From Ischnura elegans (taxonomy: Eukaryota; Arthropoda; Insecta; Odonata; Coenagrionidae), in the NCBI RefSeq assembly GCF_921293095.1, contig NC_060251.1:38049644-38113643 (forward strand): a stretch of 64,000 nt of DNA, given 5' to 3'. Below the pieces are notes generated by a model. It ran no database searches, was not told the DNA's origin, and was given only the letters and a program-made list of their open reading frames with translations. The translations under genes were made by a program, and so were the position numbers. Shown in pieces: positions 24,601-34,832 of the stretch. Numbering within the stretch: position 1 is the stretch's first letter; each line of letters starts with the position of its first letter.

Positions 24601-26307
24601 CCTCAAAATTACTATCACACACTACTAAAATCAGAATATATAAAACAATCATAAGACCCGTACTGTTATATGGAAGTGAAACTTGGAAACTGGATAAAAA
24701 GGAAGAAAGAAAATTAATTGTTTTTGAAAATAAGATCCTTAGGAAAATATATGGACCAATCTCTGAAGGAGGAGAGTGGAGGAGAAAACACAATAGAGAA
24801 TTAAGAGAGCTATACAAGGATCCAGATGTAGTGTGCGAGTTTAAATGTAGAAGAATTAGATGGGCTGGGCACATTTTGAGAAGAGAGGACACTAATCATT
24901 TAAAACAAGTTATAATGAGGAATCCTGAAGGAAGAAGACCAAGAGGAAGACCAAGGCGAAGGTGGTGGGACCAAGTGAAGGTAGACCTGGAGCGATTAGG
25001 AGCGACCGAGGAGGACGCAGGAAATAGAGATAGATGGAAGAGGATTGTTGGTGCGGCCAAATATCTACTTAGATATGTATGGCCCTGGGAGTAAGTAAGT
25101 AAGAGTAAGTAAGTCAGTGGCCTCCCCCAAATAATATGCAATATTTTACCATTCATTTATTTGAAATGATGATGGATATATCGATACCTAAGTTCTAACA
25201 ACACGCATATCAAAAATAGCAACTTTCCAGGAGAGCAAAAAAACGTTTAATAGTTTTAACTTGCACACTGAAATTAACAACCAAAAGTTCATAAAACTGA
25301 GAAAGAAGCATTCATTTGCAAACAAAGAGTTGTTTTTTGCTTGTATTTTATTTTTTTAATGTTATTACACTTGGTTTAAGATACCTGTGTTAAACCGGCC
25401 GAATTTGAGATACGTGTTGTTTGAACTCAGCCATCGATATGTTGCCTCCAAAAAACTTCTACTTAATGAAAGATAAAAAAACTATCAACTTGGCTGTCCT
25501 CTTGAAAATTAATAATGTCTTCGGATCAATCCCTGGAACAATACCGAATTCATAAGCTGGATGGAGAGGTGGAAGAATGCTGTGTAGTAAAGCCATTGAA
25601 TGGTGGGGGCCAGTGGGTGAAGACCCATACGTTTCCTTGTTGCTTATTTGAGGAGTAAGCTCAATTTCATATTTTTTCGACTCATAGGTTGGTTTGTACT
25701 CTCTGCAGGTTGTGGATTTCACAGACTTGTTAGCCTTTTCCTTTTCCTGGACCACTTTGTATTGTTAGCAGGTGTCCCTTCAATCAGTAGCCAAGTTCTC
25801 TACTTATAAAGCGACCATACTCCCGTAAGTGTGGTGATCTAGTGGCTTAAATGTTTGTATGTTGACTGAAGGACCTTGGTAAAAATCATAGGTGAAGCCT
25901 TTGGATCAAAAACTTAATCAATAGGGTCTTTTTTCTGTGAAGTCAATCAAATTTATCTAAATGACAATGTTGGTTAGCATGCCTATTGAGGAAAATATTT
26001 TTAAAGTGTTTCATAGTAAACTTTCTTCCTAAAATATTGACCCTGGAACTAATATACATAACACATTAACTTCTATAGTTTTACATTTGTTTCAATACTT
26101 CATCATGGTTTTTGTGAACTTATTTAAGTTTTTCTGCCTATTTCTCAGGTTGAAACACATGAAAATGAAAATAAGTCTACTCATGTTCAAACACAGACTC
26201 TTCAAATTGACCCAGTGAGCCTATTTCACATAACAGGCATCCTTGAGCAAGCCCTGGCTGAAGGAAGTAGCAGGCATTGTCGGCGTATACAGCGCTCTCT
26301 TGAATAA
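18606..26307 (+). CDS. COMMD2: COMM domain-containing protein 2
   Basis: Six coding exons: 18606-18672, 19167-19244, 19336-19418, 21596-21763, 23268-23357 and 26149-26307, all with AG acceptors and GT donors and all joining in frame to a 214-residue protein (human COMMD2 is 199). It starts MLLFLTEAHKRHL, matching the COMMD2 N-terminus, and the C-terminal COMM domain (about residues 122-208) shows the family's HNLEWRF motif with Trp127 and a terminal LEQAL...CRR segment. COMMD proteins form the ten-member ring of the Commander complex, which acts with Retriever and CCC in endosomal recycling and tunes NF-kB and cullin ligases. The donor of intron 3 (GTTTGA) is weak. Introns 4 and 5 hold LINE remnants. 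The last exon has a longer NENKSTHVQ-type insert than the human protein. The assignment is firm; exact exon ends are from reading splice consensus. Confidence 0.93.
22355..22530 (-). mobile_element. diverged 3' end of a LINE (COMMD2 intron 4)
   Basis: On + it reads ATTGGTCAACAAACCAAGGT then TGGTTTGATGCACTTCTCCA and further text that parallels 40585-40760, where the same order encodes, on the minus strand, the C-terminus of a LINE reverse transcriptase. This copy is older, with no open frame left. Confidence 0.6.
24040..25114 (+). mobile_element. 5'-truncated LINE, RT and C-terminal region
   Basis: Lies in COMMD2 intron 5, same strand as the gene. Two overlapping frames cover the reverse transcriptase palm (AGVRQGDGLSPILFNLAIEE, then the FADDVVIL catalytic box at about 24292-24312), the YLGVF segment at 24494, the YGSETW segment near 24670 and a basic C-terminus with RWAGH and GRPRRRWWDQV motifs ending at about 25094. 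One frameshift near 24400 separates the two frames. The tail is a (GTAA)n run to 25114, as RTE-like and related LINEs leave. The 5' part including the endonuclease is missing, typical of truncated retrotransposition. Clade is uncertain: RTE-like is my best guess. Confidence 0.88.
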
Positions 26308-26515
26308 TGTTAACCTCTCCTTGCGTTGAAGAAATGAGCTATCATTCCAAAATATTGTTTTGTATTTCATATCAGTAATTCAAGATTTAAAGATTTAATC
26401 TTTTGAAGTGAGGGAAAAATTTTAATGATGCATTGGTGATTTTGCATACCAAATATGTATCAATGTTTTTTGAGTGGGCATGTAGATATTGTGTATAAAA
26501 ATGTCTATTTAGGAT

Positions 26516-26521
26516 AATAAA
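26516..26521 (+). terminator. polyadenylation signal of COMMD2
   Basis: AATAAA about 210 bp after the COMMD2 stop codon, the first good signal downstream. Confidence 0.6.
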
Positions 26522-26716
26522 AAATTGTTAAATACTTTGGTTAGCTCGTTTCTTTTATTACTGGATATAAGTACATACATAGCTATGATATGGCATTCCA
26601 TGCAAAAGCTTTCTACATCTGGTGTGAAACAAAGATTTTAGACTTCTTAGGAAAAGTGAGAGATTGTATCTCATAGCTGGAATGCAAAGAGGTTTGTTCT
26701 GACATCACCATACATA

Positions 26717-26995
26717 CGAATGTTAGCATATTCAATGTGGGCCCAATTTTCGTGGAAGTTGTAAGAATTGGCCTATAAAATAGGAAAGAAAAATAGAGGT
26801 TTTCGTGCCATAACTTCCGTTCAAATACTGCTATTTACAAATGGTGCACACAGGTCTAAAGAGGGAAGTTTGCTGAAGGAATGCACGTGATCAGAAGACT
26901 CAGAAGTGGATATTAGTCACGTACGAAGGCGGAGAAAGGGCTCCCGGCCCGACAGGCAGAGCATGTTAATTGACGTGCTCTGACAGCTCCCGTAT
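26717..26995. mobile_element. TTAA-type MITE, older copy
   Basis: Shares about 270 bp with the copy at 44974-45260: GCGGGCCCAA/GTGGGCCCAA near the left, AGGTTTTCGTGCCATAACTT, AGAGGGAAGTTTGCT and GACGTGCTCTG near the right. Its left flank reads TTAG and the right end is not recognisable, so it is the more decayed copy. Confidence 0.75.
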
Positions 26996-28084
26996 TATGG
27001 GACCAAATACAAACATGTTTTGCTTGTGCAGGTAATGATGCTTGAGACTACTATGTATTAATGCAGCTGTTTCTTTCGAAAAATCTAAGTGCCTCTATAG
27101 AGGTACTTGAAATTCAATGTGGATCAAATGGCCTCATTGCTATGGTGATTTTGAGGAAAAGTGGAAATTTTAGAATTAAAATTATTTCCATTCATTTCCT
27201 ACTAGGTGCCCTTGTAATTACAGTGGAAGCCCCTTATAACGACAGCTGTTGGGAACAGAGAAATCTGTCGCTATAGTGAGTTGTCGTTGTTACCGAATGC
27301 AATTACATCGTCACAAAAAAATCACTCATCAGGCGTCACCACGGCTGTTTCTGCCGAGAGGCGAAAATTGCAGCATGATAGCCGTTTTAAATCATTATTT
27401 TGAACATTTAATTCACTAATGATCATATTCACTTGCAATCTATGATCAAATCATATGTAATAATGCAGGATGCTATATGCCGAGGCATTAAGAAGTCGAT
27501 TTTAAAAGTCCCAGCTTCAGACTCACTCGTACTGAACTGTGCATTATGAGCTGTTATTATCCTTATTTCTTGGATGCTCCAAATATACATGTCATAACTA
27601 CCAGTTATGGCTATGCATCAGACTATTAAATGCTAAAACTTCGGAATCTGTTCAAAATTTCATACCTTCTATCTTTCCGAGTAGTAATGAAAATGATGGG
27701 TGGCTGCTGCAATTGGGTGACGAAAGGAGCGTGATATAATTTTAGGGTTCCACATGAGCATTGCAATTCTATCTTTTTCAGGTTAACGGCGAAATGAAGG
27801 TGGAAGTAATCTTCTTATGCTTCAAGTCTGCCTGTATGAATGGTTTACTATCGTGTTTCAAAACAGCCGACTCAAATGCTATCGGAATCATGAAACCGAA
27901 CAGCATTACGGCATCTAAAAGCATATTAGTCATATCAATTATCTTCGGTGGAAAGGGTGAAAAACTGTTTCAAATAAATAGAAGGACAAATGATAAATGA
28001 AGTCCACTCTTTGTCTGTCTAGCAATATTTATGTTTCGTAGAGATTCACGCAATCAGACGCAATATCAGCGGACGTAGAGACCT

Positions 28085-29045
28085 CTAGCGGCAGTAGCGC
28101 ACACTTTTTGATAGGAATGCTGACTGGAACTGAAGAACGTGAAGAACGCTTGTAGTGTTAGCCGGCATTAACACAATTTTAACGTTTCTTAGTTCTATTA
28201 GTGGGTGGGCTGGGCAATTGTCAATGAATAATAGTACTTTTTTATTCCTTCCACTAATCCTGGCATCAAACGCTCGTAACCACTGCGTGAAGATAGCAGC
28301 CGTCATCCAAGCATTTTTATTTGCTTCGTAAGTGCAAGGGAGAGTTTTAACTCCCTTAAAACATCGGGGATGGGCGGATTTCCCCACCATGAACGGTTTT
28401 AACTTATCTGAACCATCCATATTGGCGCATAAAAGAACAGTTACGCGGTCTTTACTTTTCTTCCCTCCTTTGCAGGGGTCCGTTCGAGTGGCGAGAGTTT
28501 TGCCCGGGAGAAGGTTAAAATATATGCCCGTCTCATCCGCGTTGTAAATATCGCAGGGGCTGTAATTGTCCAAATAGTCTTTAAGGACCGGAGCCCAGCC
28601 TTCCACAGCATTAACGTCAACACTTGATGATTCACCGGATAGTTTGACGAGGGATATCCCCTTCCTATTTTTAAATCGTGCAAACCATCCATCCGAGCAC
28701 TTAAAATTGTCTTCACCAAGCCTCTCACACAAATACTCAGCTTTAGCCTTCATCATTGGGCCGGTGATAGGAATCCCTGCGGCTCTTTGCTGGCAAAACC
28801 ACGAGAAAAGAGCAGTTTCTAGCTGCGGATGCTCTCCGGGCCGCAGGTGTTTTTTGAGTGCTTGGACGCCCTTCTTTAAGCACTGACGAACGAATTTGTT
28901 CTTTTTTCTTTAAAATAGTGAACAATATCGATGTATTAATTCCAAATCGCCTCGCTATTTCACTCTTTGAACACTCTCCACTTTCACAATCTGCAATAAT
29001 TCTCATTTTGGTTTTTAAATCCAAGGACTTGCGTTTACCAGCCAT
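28085..29045 (-). pseudogene. Tigger-type transposase, frameshifted and 3'-truncated
   Basis: Two minus-strand frames. The first (29045-28743) starts MAGKRKSLDLKTKMRIIADC and is the CENP-B/pogo helix-turn-helix, ending in frame-lost residues. The second (28756-28085) continues with the second CENP-B-type helix (DGWFARFKNRKG), then the DDE catalytic core: NADETGIYFNLLPGKTL carries the first Asp and LLFIDNCPAHP the second. One frameshift near 28880 separates them. The segment that should follow the second Asp with the usual Gln-Pro-(Met/Leu)-Asp-Gln third acidic site is lost after TTSVL, so the protein cannot be a complete catalytic core. A real pogo-family relic, not host-domesticated as far as seen. 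Confidence 0.92.
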
Positions 29046-30298
29046 GGTGCTAGCAGACGGGCGGAATAATTTTTAACCTCACTGCGGAGGCGCGGGAGGG
29101 AGATGACAAAAGAGCAATGAAATGTAGTGATGGGCAAAGTCGATCATTTTAGTGATTCAAGCCGTGTCCCAATTGGCCATTTGGCTATGCCAATTCCAGG
29201 ATTTAGCCATGACGCCATCTTGGAAGGATGTCCCAACTCGTTAGCCAGCATAAGGGAGGGAATTTAGGCAGCTAACGCGGCCGCCAGATTTAGGCATCGA
29301 GGAGTGCATCCTTCGCCCGACTTTTCCCATGATTCAAAGCGTGCAAAGCGTCTTCAGGAGAAAGGGCATCATGGCTGTCAACAAGGGATAGTACTTGTTT
29401 GCAAGTAGTGTTGATATTTTGAGACTTGTTCGAATAATTATTAATTTTTATTTTGTTTATAATAATGAAATTGCGTTAATGGAAGTGTAAGAATTACGGA
29501 GAAATTAGTTAATGAGAAGGCGGCGTTAATTTTAATGCTAATTAATGTTAGTATGCTTCTTATGAATGTATGTGTTATTTTATAACTTTTTATACCGATC
29601 ACATGTTATCTTTTGCTACCGTTTACTTTTTTAACGTGTTAAATAATGCTTAATTATGTAACACTATGTCTAAATTCTTATTTAACACTTTTTGTACATT
29701 AGGTTAACACCCGTAAGGATAAACAATTATTATTATATGTTATTGGACAAAGTCCCGAAATTGGAATCGGAATAAGTAACAACATTTAAAATCAATAGTG
29801 ATTATAAGATGTGATAACGAAACCTGATTTATGTGCGTAAACCATACTTTAAATAAATTTTGAAAATAATTCCCAAGTCAGACGGTAACCGTTTGAATAG
29901 ACGAAATAGACCTGTTCTTAATAATAACAAAACTAGAAATTAAATTTTTTAAATATAAGGAATTCGAAAAAGTACTTGGTTGAGAGACGATTGAAATATT
30001 AAAAGGAATATACGCAAACATTTCACCACAAACTTAGCTAAAACCTCTTTCACAAAACCATACGGAACTAAAAATACGAATTTGAAAGTATACCCCTACT
30101 TTACTATTACAAAAAGTTTGTCTAAGATACTAAAATTATGATTAAATACTCTTCTCTGACATTTAATACTCACTTGACACTTGACACATCATATTTTAAC
30201 AATTTAGGGTGGGTTTTGTTCATCATTTGTTCAAATCATTCCGATTATCTCTTGTTTTGCATTGGCCTAGTGCCCAGTAGATGGCAGCACCTGCGTAA

Positions 30299-30342
30299 GG
30301 ATGTCCCCAAGGTCGGTAAAAGCCCCGACCTTGGGGACATCC
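30299..30342. repeat. subterminal hairpin, left
   Basis: Perfect 18-bp arms (GGATGTCCCCAAGGTCGG and its complement) around an 8-nt loop. It is followed by CAGCCCCCGGC and, after a divergent stretch, by CTTACTGTCCGATTAGTTC, both of which recur in mirror orientation at the right end of the same element. Confidence 0.85.
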
Positions 30343-32040
30343 CAGCCCCCGGCGTCCGCGGCTCCACGTACGTTCCCTTACTGTCCGATTAGTTCCCATA
30401 CCGGCCGTCAAGCGCTAGCAGTACACTCGTCCGGTCGTTCCGGGCGTATTACATGGGTTGATATGGCTGTGAGGTAACTTGATGCACTATATTTATAAAA
30501 ATTTTGTAAGCCGTGCTTCGCGCATGTACTCACTCTTACGCGCTTCAGTTTTAAAGAATATAAAATAGCTTTATTCGTGAAAACTGGTGCAGTAGCTTCC
30601 GTAAACGGTCATAAAATAGTCTACGAAATCGGGTGTTTGAATGCTTAATCCAGCGGGGATAAATAATATAGGTGTGTTTTTTGTAGATCCCATTTCCGCG
30701 AGCCATTTAAGACAAATAGGACGATGGTGTGAAGATAATATACCCACCTGAAAAGGACATCGGTCGAAATTACCTTGCAATGGAAGCAAAATTGCGAAGT
30801 GTTAACGGAGAATATCGGTAAGGTACTCAATAGCATGGACAGAAGTGTTAGGCTAAAAACTTAGTAAATGAAGCGGCAATAAAGAAGCAATGGCAATCTC
30901 CCTTTACTATTCCTAGATAGTTGAGGAGAAACGAGTGCCGACCTAGCCAAAAAGCTTTCGCGTAACTTTGCCACTACAGCTTTCACATTGATTATTTGTA
31001 ACAAGCGTAACTGCTAAGTAAGTCCTCTCAACAGTAAAACTTAAGACCGAATATTTACCTCTCGACTTCCATAGCTCAGACCAATTAATTTTCTTTTCCA
31101 ATACCCACCGAAAATCATCTTTTTTTCTACTTTTCATTAATTTTTTTCCTATCTATCTCCTCACGCCTCCCCCATTGTTTCGCCACTGCTGTATTAGCTG
31201 CTCCATTCCTTGGATAGATACCTATATGAATTCCTATAAACTGAAAATATTAATCCTTATGATAACTGTAATTGTAGATTCAGCATCTGGAAAGCAACAC
31301 ACGGCATACTTATACTTACAAGCACTACAAGCAAAGGAATGGTTAAACAATATAATGGTGTGAACGATCAAAAAAGATATTTCTACAAGGCTAAAATGAA
31401 TAGCATTTATTTTTTCAAAAACTTTAAGTTTCTCCTTCTGGAGGCATACTCTCGGCCAACCTCGGCATTCTCCACCCGTGCAGCTTGCCTCATCCTTGAA
31501 TTAAAAAACTGGACAATGATGGCAGCAAGCATCATTTCTCGATGCTCACTGCACGGGAAGGAAAGGTCGTTCCTTTCGAGGATATCACTAAGAATAAGTT
31601 CGCTGGCATTCCAGCATTTGCCATATTTTTTAAATCGCACTTAAAGCGGAATTGCACTTGGTTGGACAAAATTGTTGATTTTCCTGATATTGCATTTCGC
31701 AACCTTCAAAGCACCTCAGGTTCGTATTTTCCTTGTATTCTAATGGTGATATGGGGTCCCCTGGGATATTGTCGTAGTAGTCTTATTTTTTAATTGGTAC
31801 CTACGAATTTAAAAAGAGAATGGGCCTTTTAGTTGATGTGCCGAAGCCAAAATTAGGTACATCCAGTGATGAAAACTCAGCTAGGGGCTTTTTCAAAAAT
31901 TCTCGCCTATCGGCTGAGCCTACTGGCGAGGGTCAATATTTTTGAATGCTTTCTTTTCATTGTTGCAATATAACATCTTTTTATTATTGCTTTATGCAGT
32001 ATTTTTCACATGATATAACATAGTTAATTAATTTTCAGGA

Positions 32041-32486
32041 GTAGAGGAAGAGTTAATCTTTCACTTCTCAACAATTTTAAGGTCTTTGTCTTGCGGATTT
32101 TTGATTGATTCAGTAAAATTTAAAAAGTTCTGTATGGATACAGCGGAAAATTTTGTGAGACATTATGGTTGGTTTTACATGCCACCCACTGTGCAAAAAG
32201 TGGTGCAGATGACATCGAGTCGGCTCTTCTTCGTACTGGAGAACTGTCGGAGGAGGCCCAGGAATCTCGCAATAAAGACATTAGAATATATCGTGAGCAT
32301 CACGCGATAAAAATATCTCGACTTCAAACTAATGAGGATATTTTCCGGAGACTGATCCTAATATCGGATCCTTTTATTAGCACATTAGGAACTGAACTAA
32401 ACAAATGCCGGGGCCTTAAATATCTTCCGCAGGAGGTTCGTGATCTCTTGGTCTTGCAAGAGTCTCAAAATTCTTCGAGTGAATGA
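32041..32486 (+). pseudogene. C-terminal remnant of an unnamed TE-associated protein
   Basis: Two plus-strand frames overlap: one (from about 32086) reads CMDTAENFVRHYGWFYMPPT, the other (32169-32486) reads ESALLRTGELSEEAQESRNK and continues through SRLQTNEDIFRRL and SDPFIS to a stop. Together they resemble a conserved protein C-terminus that I recall from many arthropod repeat-borne genes (a MPPTVHK - GELSEEAQE - SDPFIS order) but cannot name. One frameshift near 32200. It points toward the THAP frame, that is, the two genes converge inside one element. Confidence 0.55.
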
Positions 32487-32836
32487 GAAGAGGAGGATGG
32501 GAGGGATTCAGAAGAATCTGATGCTGAACAATTGTAATACATAATTGTAAATTTATGAGGAATTAACCATGCTTTTATGAGAATAAAAGAGTCACTTAAA
32601 TACTATTTTGACACTAATTTATTAATTACTTTTTAGTCCATACAGAAGAATCTCTCGAAATCTGGAAATCGTACCTCTTTAACGTAAGTCAATGCACCAA
32701 AAAACCCTACTTTTAGCCGTTTTTTTTTTGTTTATTGACTAATTTGAAAGAATATTAACTCATTCTATACAACTAATTATCATTTATTTTCATATTTTAT
32801 CATGATTACCGTTTATCTATGCAGTCAGCGTTACAA

Positions 32837-33298
32837 TTAGCCAGTTAATAAGTTAAAGTTCCACGATATCGCATGAAATAATAGTTTTTTCGTAAAAATA
32901 ACTGCAGAAATGAAAATAGCTCGCCAAATAACATGTAGGGAGCAATTTTTCAAAACATCCAACGAAAATCTGATTTTTGTCTGACTTTTTCGCGATCCGG
33001 ACCACTGTGCGACGTTTCCCTCGTTGTCCGTGATAATCTTCTCACGAAGAATATCGGATTCAATAAAGTGTTTTTCACAAACAACTTGCGGATACTTGAC
33101 GATAAAATTATCGCGAGGAATGCACCTCTGCCACTCAGCTCGTAGTCTTTCTTCCCTTGACACCAAAAAGATATGCACCTTTTCTAAGTTAGAGTCATAC
33201 CCAGAGGTACATTCAACCTGGCACGATACATCTTTTGCCCACCATTTTCCTTTTAAACTGAAATAGAGAGTTTTTCCAACTCCTAAACACTCGATCAA
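32837..33298 (-). pseudogene. THAP zinc-finger domain of a transposon protein
   Basis: The minus-strand frame carries a THAP-type zinc finger: a Cys followed by TSGYDSN, then KVHIFLVS, a spaced Trp in RAEWQRCIPR, and VCEKHFIESDI supplying the C..H pair and the HF.ESD motif. The likely true start is the ATG at 33245, which gives MVGKRCIVPG in another frame before a TGA, so a small indel near 33210-33220 breaks the first Cys from the rest. The domain normally binds DNA at the N-terminus of P-type and related transposases. After the domain the frame continues with no recognised catalytic motif. Confidence 0.75.
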
Positions 33299-33515
33299 CG
33301 ATATACCATAAGTAAAACCGGCCTCCGTTGCAGGAAAAGACTGTAAAAAAACGTGGTTTATCGCAATGAATCACCAAGACGCATTACTTCCCATGCAATC
33401 GCAAGGCTGACGTCGGACGAGTGCACAAGTAGCGCCAGCGGTGAAAATGACGAACTAATCGGACAGTAAGGGTCGCATGAGCCAGCAGGGGAGAGGTAGG
33501 GAGAAGCCGGGGGCT

Positions 33516-33562
33516 GGGACATCCAAGGTCGGTAAAAGGCTTTTACCGACCTTGGATGTCCC
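33516..33562. repeat. subterminal hairpin, right
   Basis: Perfect 23-bp arms around a single central base (arm begins GGGACATCCAAGGTCGG). Inverted partner of 30299-30342. Confidence 0.9.
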
Positions 33563-33703
33563 AATTCATGCTCCCTTGTGGTTGGCTGCCCAGAATCTGG
33601 CTGGCTAAATACATGATGCCTAATGGCTAACGAGTTGGGACACGGCTTCAATCATTTTGACTCGAGTCACATAAATGATTCAATCAATTGATTCAATCAT
33701 TAT

Positions 33704-33849
33704 GATCGAAAAGACTCAAATGAATCAAGATCGAAAAGACTCAAAGGAATCAAGATCGAAAAGACTCAAAGGAGTCATGATTGAAAAGACTCAAAAGGAA
33801 TCATGATCGAAAAGACTCAAAAGGAATCAAGATCGAAAAGACTCAATCA
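33704..33849 (+). repeat. 25/26-bp tandem array inside the hAT element
   Basis: About five full units and a partial one, each starting GATCGAAAAGACTCAAA and ending GAATCAA or GAATCAT. Units differ by only one or two bases, so the array expanded recently or is kept homogeneous. No spacer-repeat alternation, so not a CRISPR. Confidence 0.93.
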
Positions 33850-34832
33850 ATGGATGTAATAAATCACTTTGAATAATCGAATAAATACTGCCTCATCTGC
33901 GAAGAGCATTGGTAACGCTGATTGCTATCCATATTATCATTTCATATACTATTTTAATTGTGAATTCCTAGATGAGTAAATTAGATTGAAAAAATGAAGG
34001 AAGCAGTGTCATGAAAATATTTGGGAAGGCGAAACTGCCACAGTTTCTTAACACTAATAAAATAATTTCTAACTATAGTTGATCAAAATATAACACAAAA
34101 TACACCACACAATGCATGAATCTGATCTGCAGGATAATTTTATGAACGGCACAATAAAATATAACCAGCTTTAACTTCTACTTCTTAACGTTCTCCTACA
34201 GGAGTCATCTTAATATTTTCCTTTTACGTGTATTGGTGTTATTAATACTGAAAAACTGCTGGAAAACATTTAAGAAAAAGATTACACAAGTATTCAGTTC
34301 TTCATAACATAGTATTTAATTTTATCACAACTATTTCTGCCCTGACGAAAAGAGATTAAGCATCGGTCGTTCCAAATTTTGAATCAAACCGGAAACCGAG
34401 ATGATTGATATGAAACCGGAAGTCGGAGTGATTGATGATCGACTTGTTTAACGAAATGAATCATGAGTCATTTGATTCACCTAGTGATTCAATCTTTTTG
34501 ATCGAATCGTTCATGATCGACCCATCACTAATGAAATGTGTACTCGAGAAATTTATTGAGGAAAGAAGAATAGGAGAATACGGAACATGTAGACGTCGAC
34601 GTTGGCGGAAAAAATGCCGTTTTAAAAGCATTGAATTCCAGAGATGTGGCACGTGGTCAAAAATTCAACCTGTCGTAATTGCGAATGGCGCAAGAGAGGA
34701 ATCGAGCCATTATCGCTAATACGAATTTATTTTACATTTAAATCATAGGGTTTAAAATGGTTCCTTGGGTAGCTGTCGCTAATTCGAGCTTGTCGCTATA
34801 TCCCGTACTCGTTATAAGGGGCTTCCACTGTA

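Larger units (their letters stand above)
29161..33646. mobile_element. THAP-bearing DNA transposon nested in the hAT element
   Basis: Left end GCCGTGTCCCAA, right end TTGGGACACGGC, with imperfect inverted similarity for about 65 bp inward. TTCAA flanks both sides (29156-29160, 33647-33651); because the ends overlap in sequence, a 3-bp TCA duplication is also possible. Subterminal hairpins lie at 30299-30342 and 33516-33562. Inside are a minus-strand THAP domain and a plus-strand coding remnant of an unnamed family. Superfamily not settled: THAP domains occur in P, Kolobok and some Harbinger-related elements, but the duplication length does not clearly fit any of them. The 1.1 kb between the left end and its hairpin against 84 bp on the right suggests extra sequence gained on the left. 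Confidence 0.8.
29125..34530. mobile_element. non-autonomous hAT element inserted in the Tigger
   Basis: Ends TAGTGATGGG at 29125 and CCCATCACTA at 34530, flanked on both sides by the identical 8-bp ATGAAATG (29117-29124 and 34531-34538). An 8-bp duplication with TAGTGATGGGC-type ends is the hAT signature. Removing the inner insertion leaves about 920 bp without transposase, rich in TGATTCA and GATCGAAAAGACTCA words, including a 25-bp tandem array. Confidence 0.93.
27221..34830 (-). mobile_element. Tigger/pogo DNA transposon, interrupted by nested insertions
   Basis: Begins CAGTGGAAGCCCCTTATAAC and ends with the exact reverse complement, with TA at 27219-27220 and 34831-34832. The terminal repeats match for about 22 bp. 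A Tigger-type transposase lies on the minus strand at 28085-29045. A hAT element plus its own insertion (29125-34530) splits the Tigger between the transposase start and the right end; without it the Tigger is about 2.2 kb. TA duplication, terminal sequence and transposase all agree on the pogo/Tigger branch of Tc1-mariner. Confidence 0.92.

Noticed and set aside
31407-31640. 77-codon minus-strand frame inside the THAP element
   Set aside because: Overlaps an open plus-strand frame, and neither could be tied to a known domain; kept only as part of the element.
29161-33646. P-element identity for the THAP transposon
   Set aside because: A THAP domain is suggestive, but the target duplication is not 8 bp and no P-type catalytic motifs were seen.
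33704-33849. Possible CRISPR-like array
   Set aside because: Units follow each other without spacers and lie in a eukaryotic hAT element.
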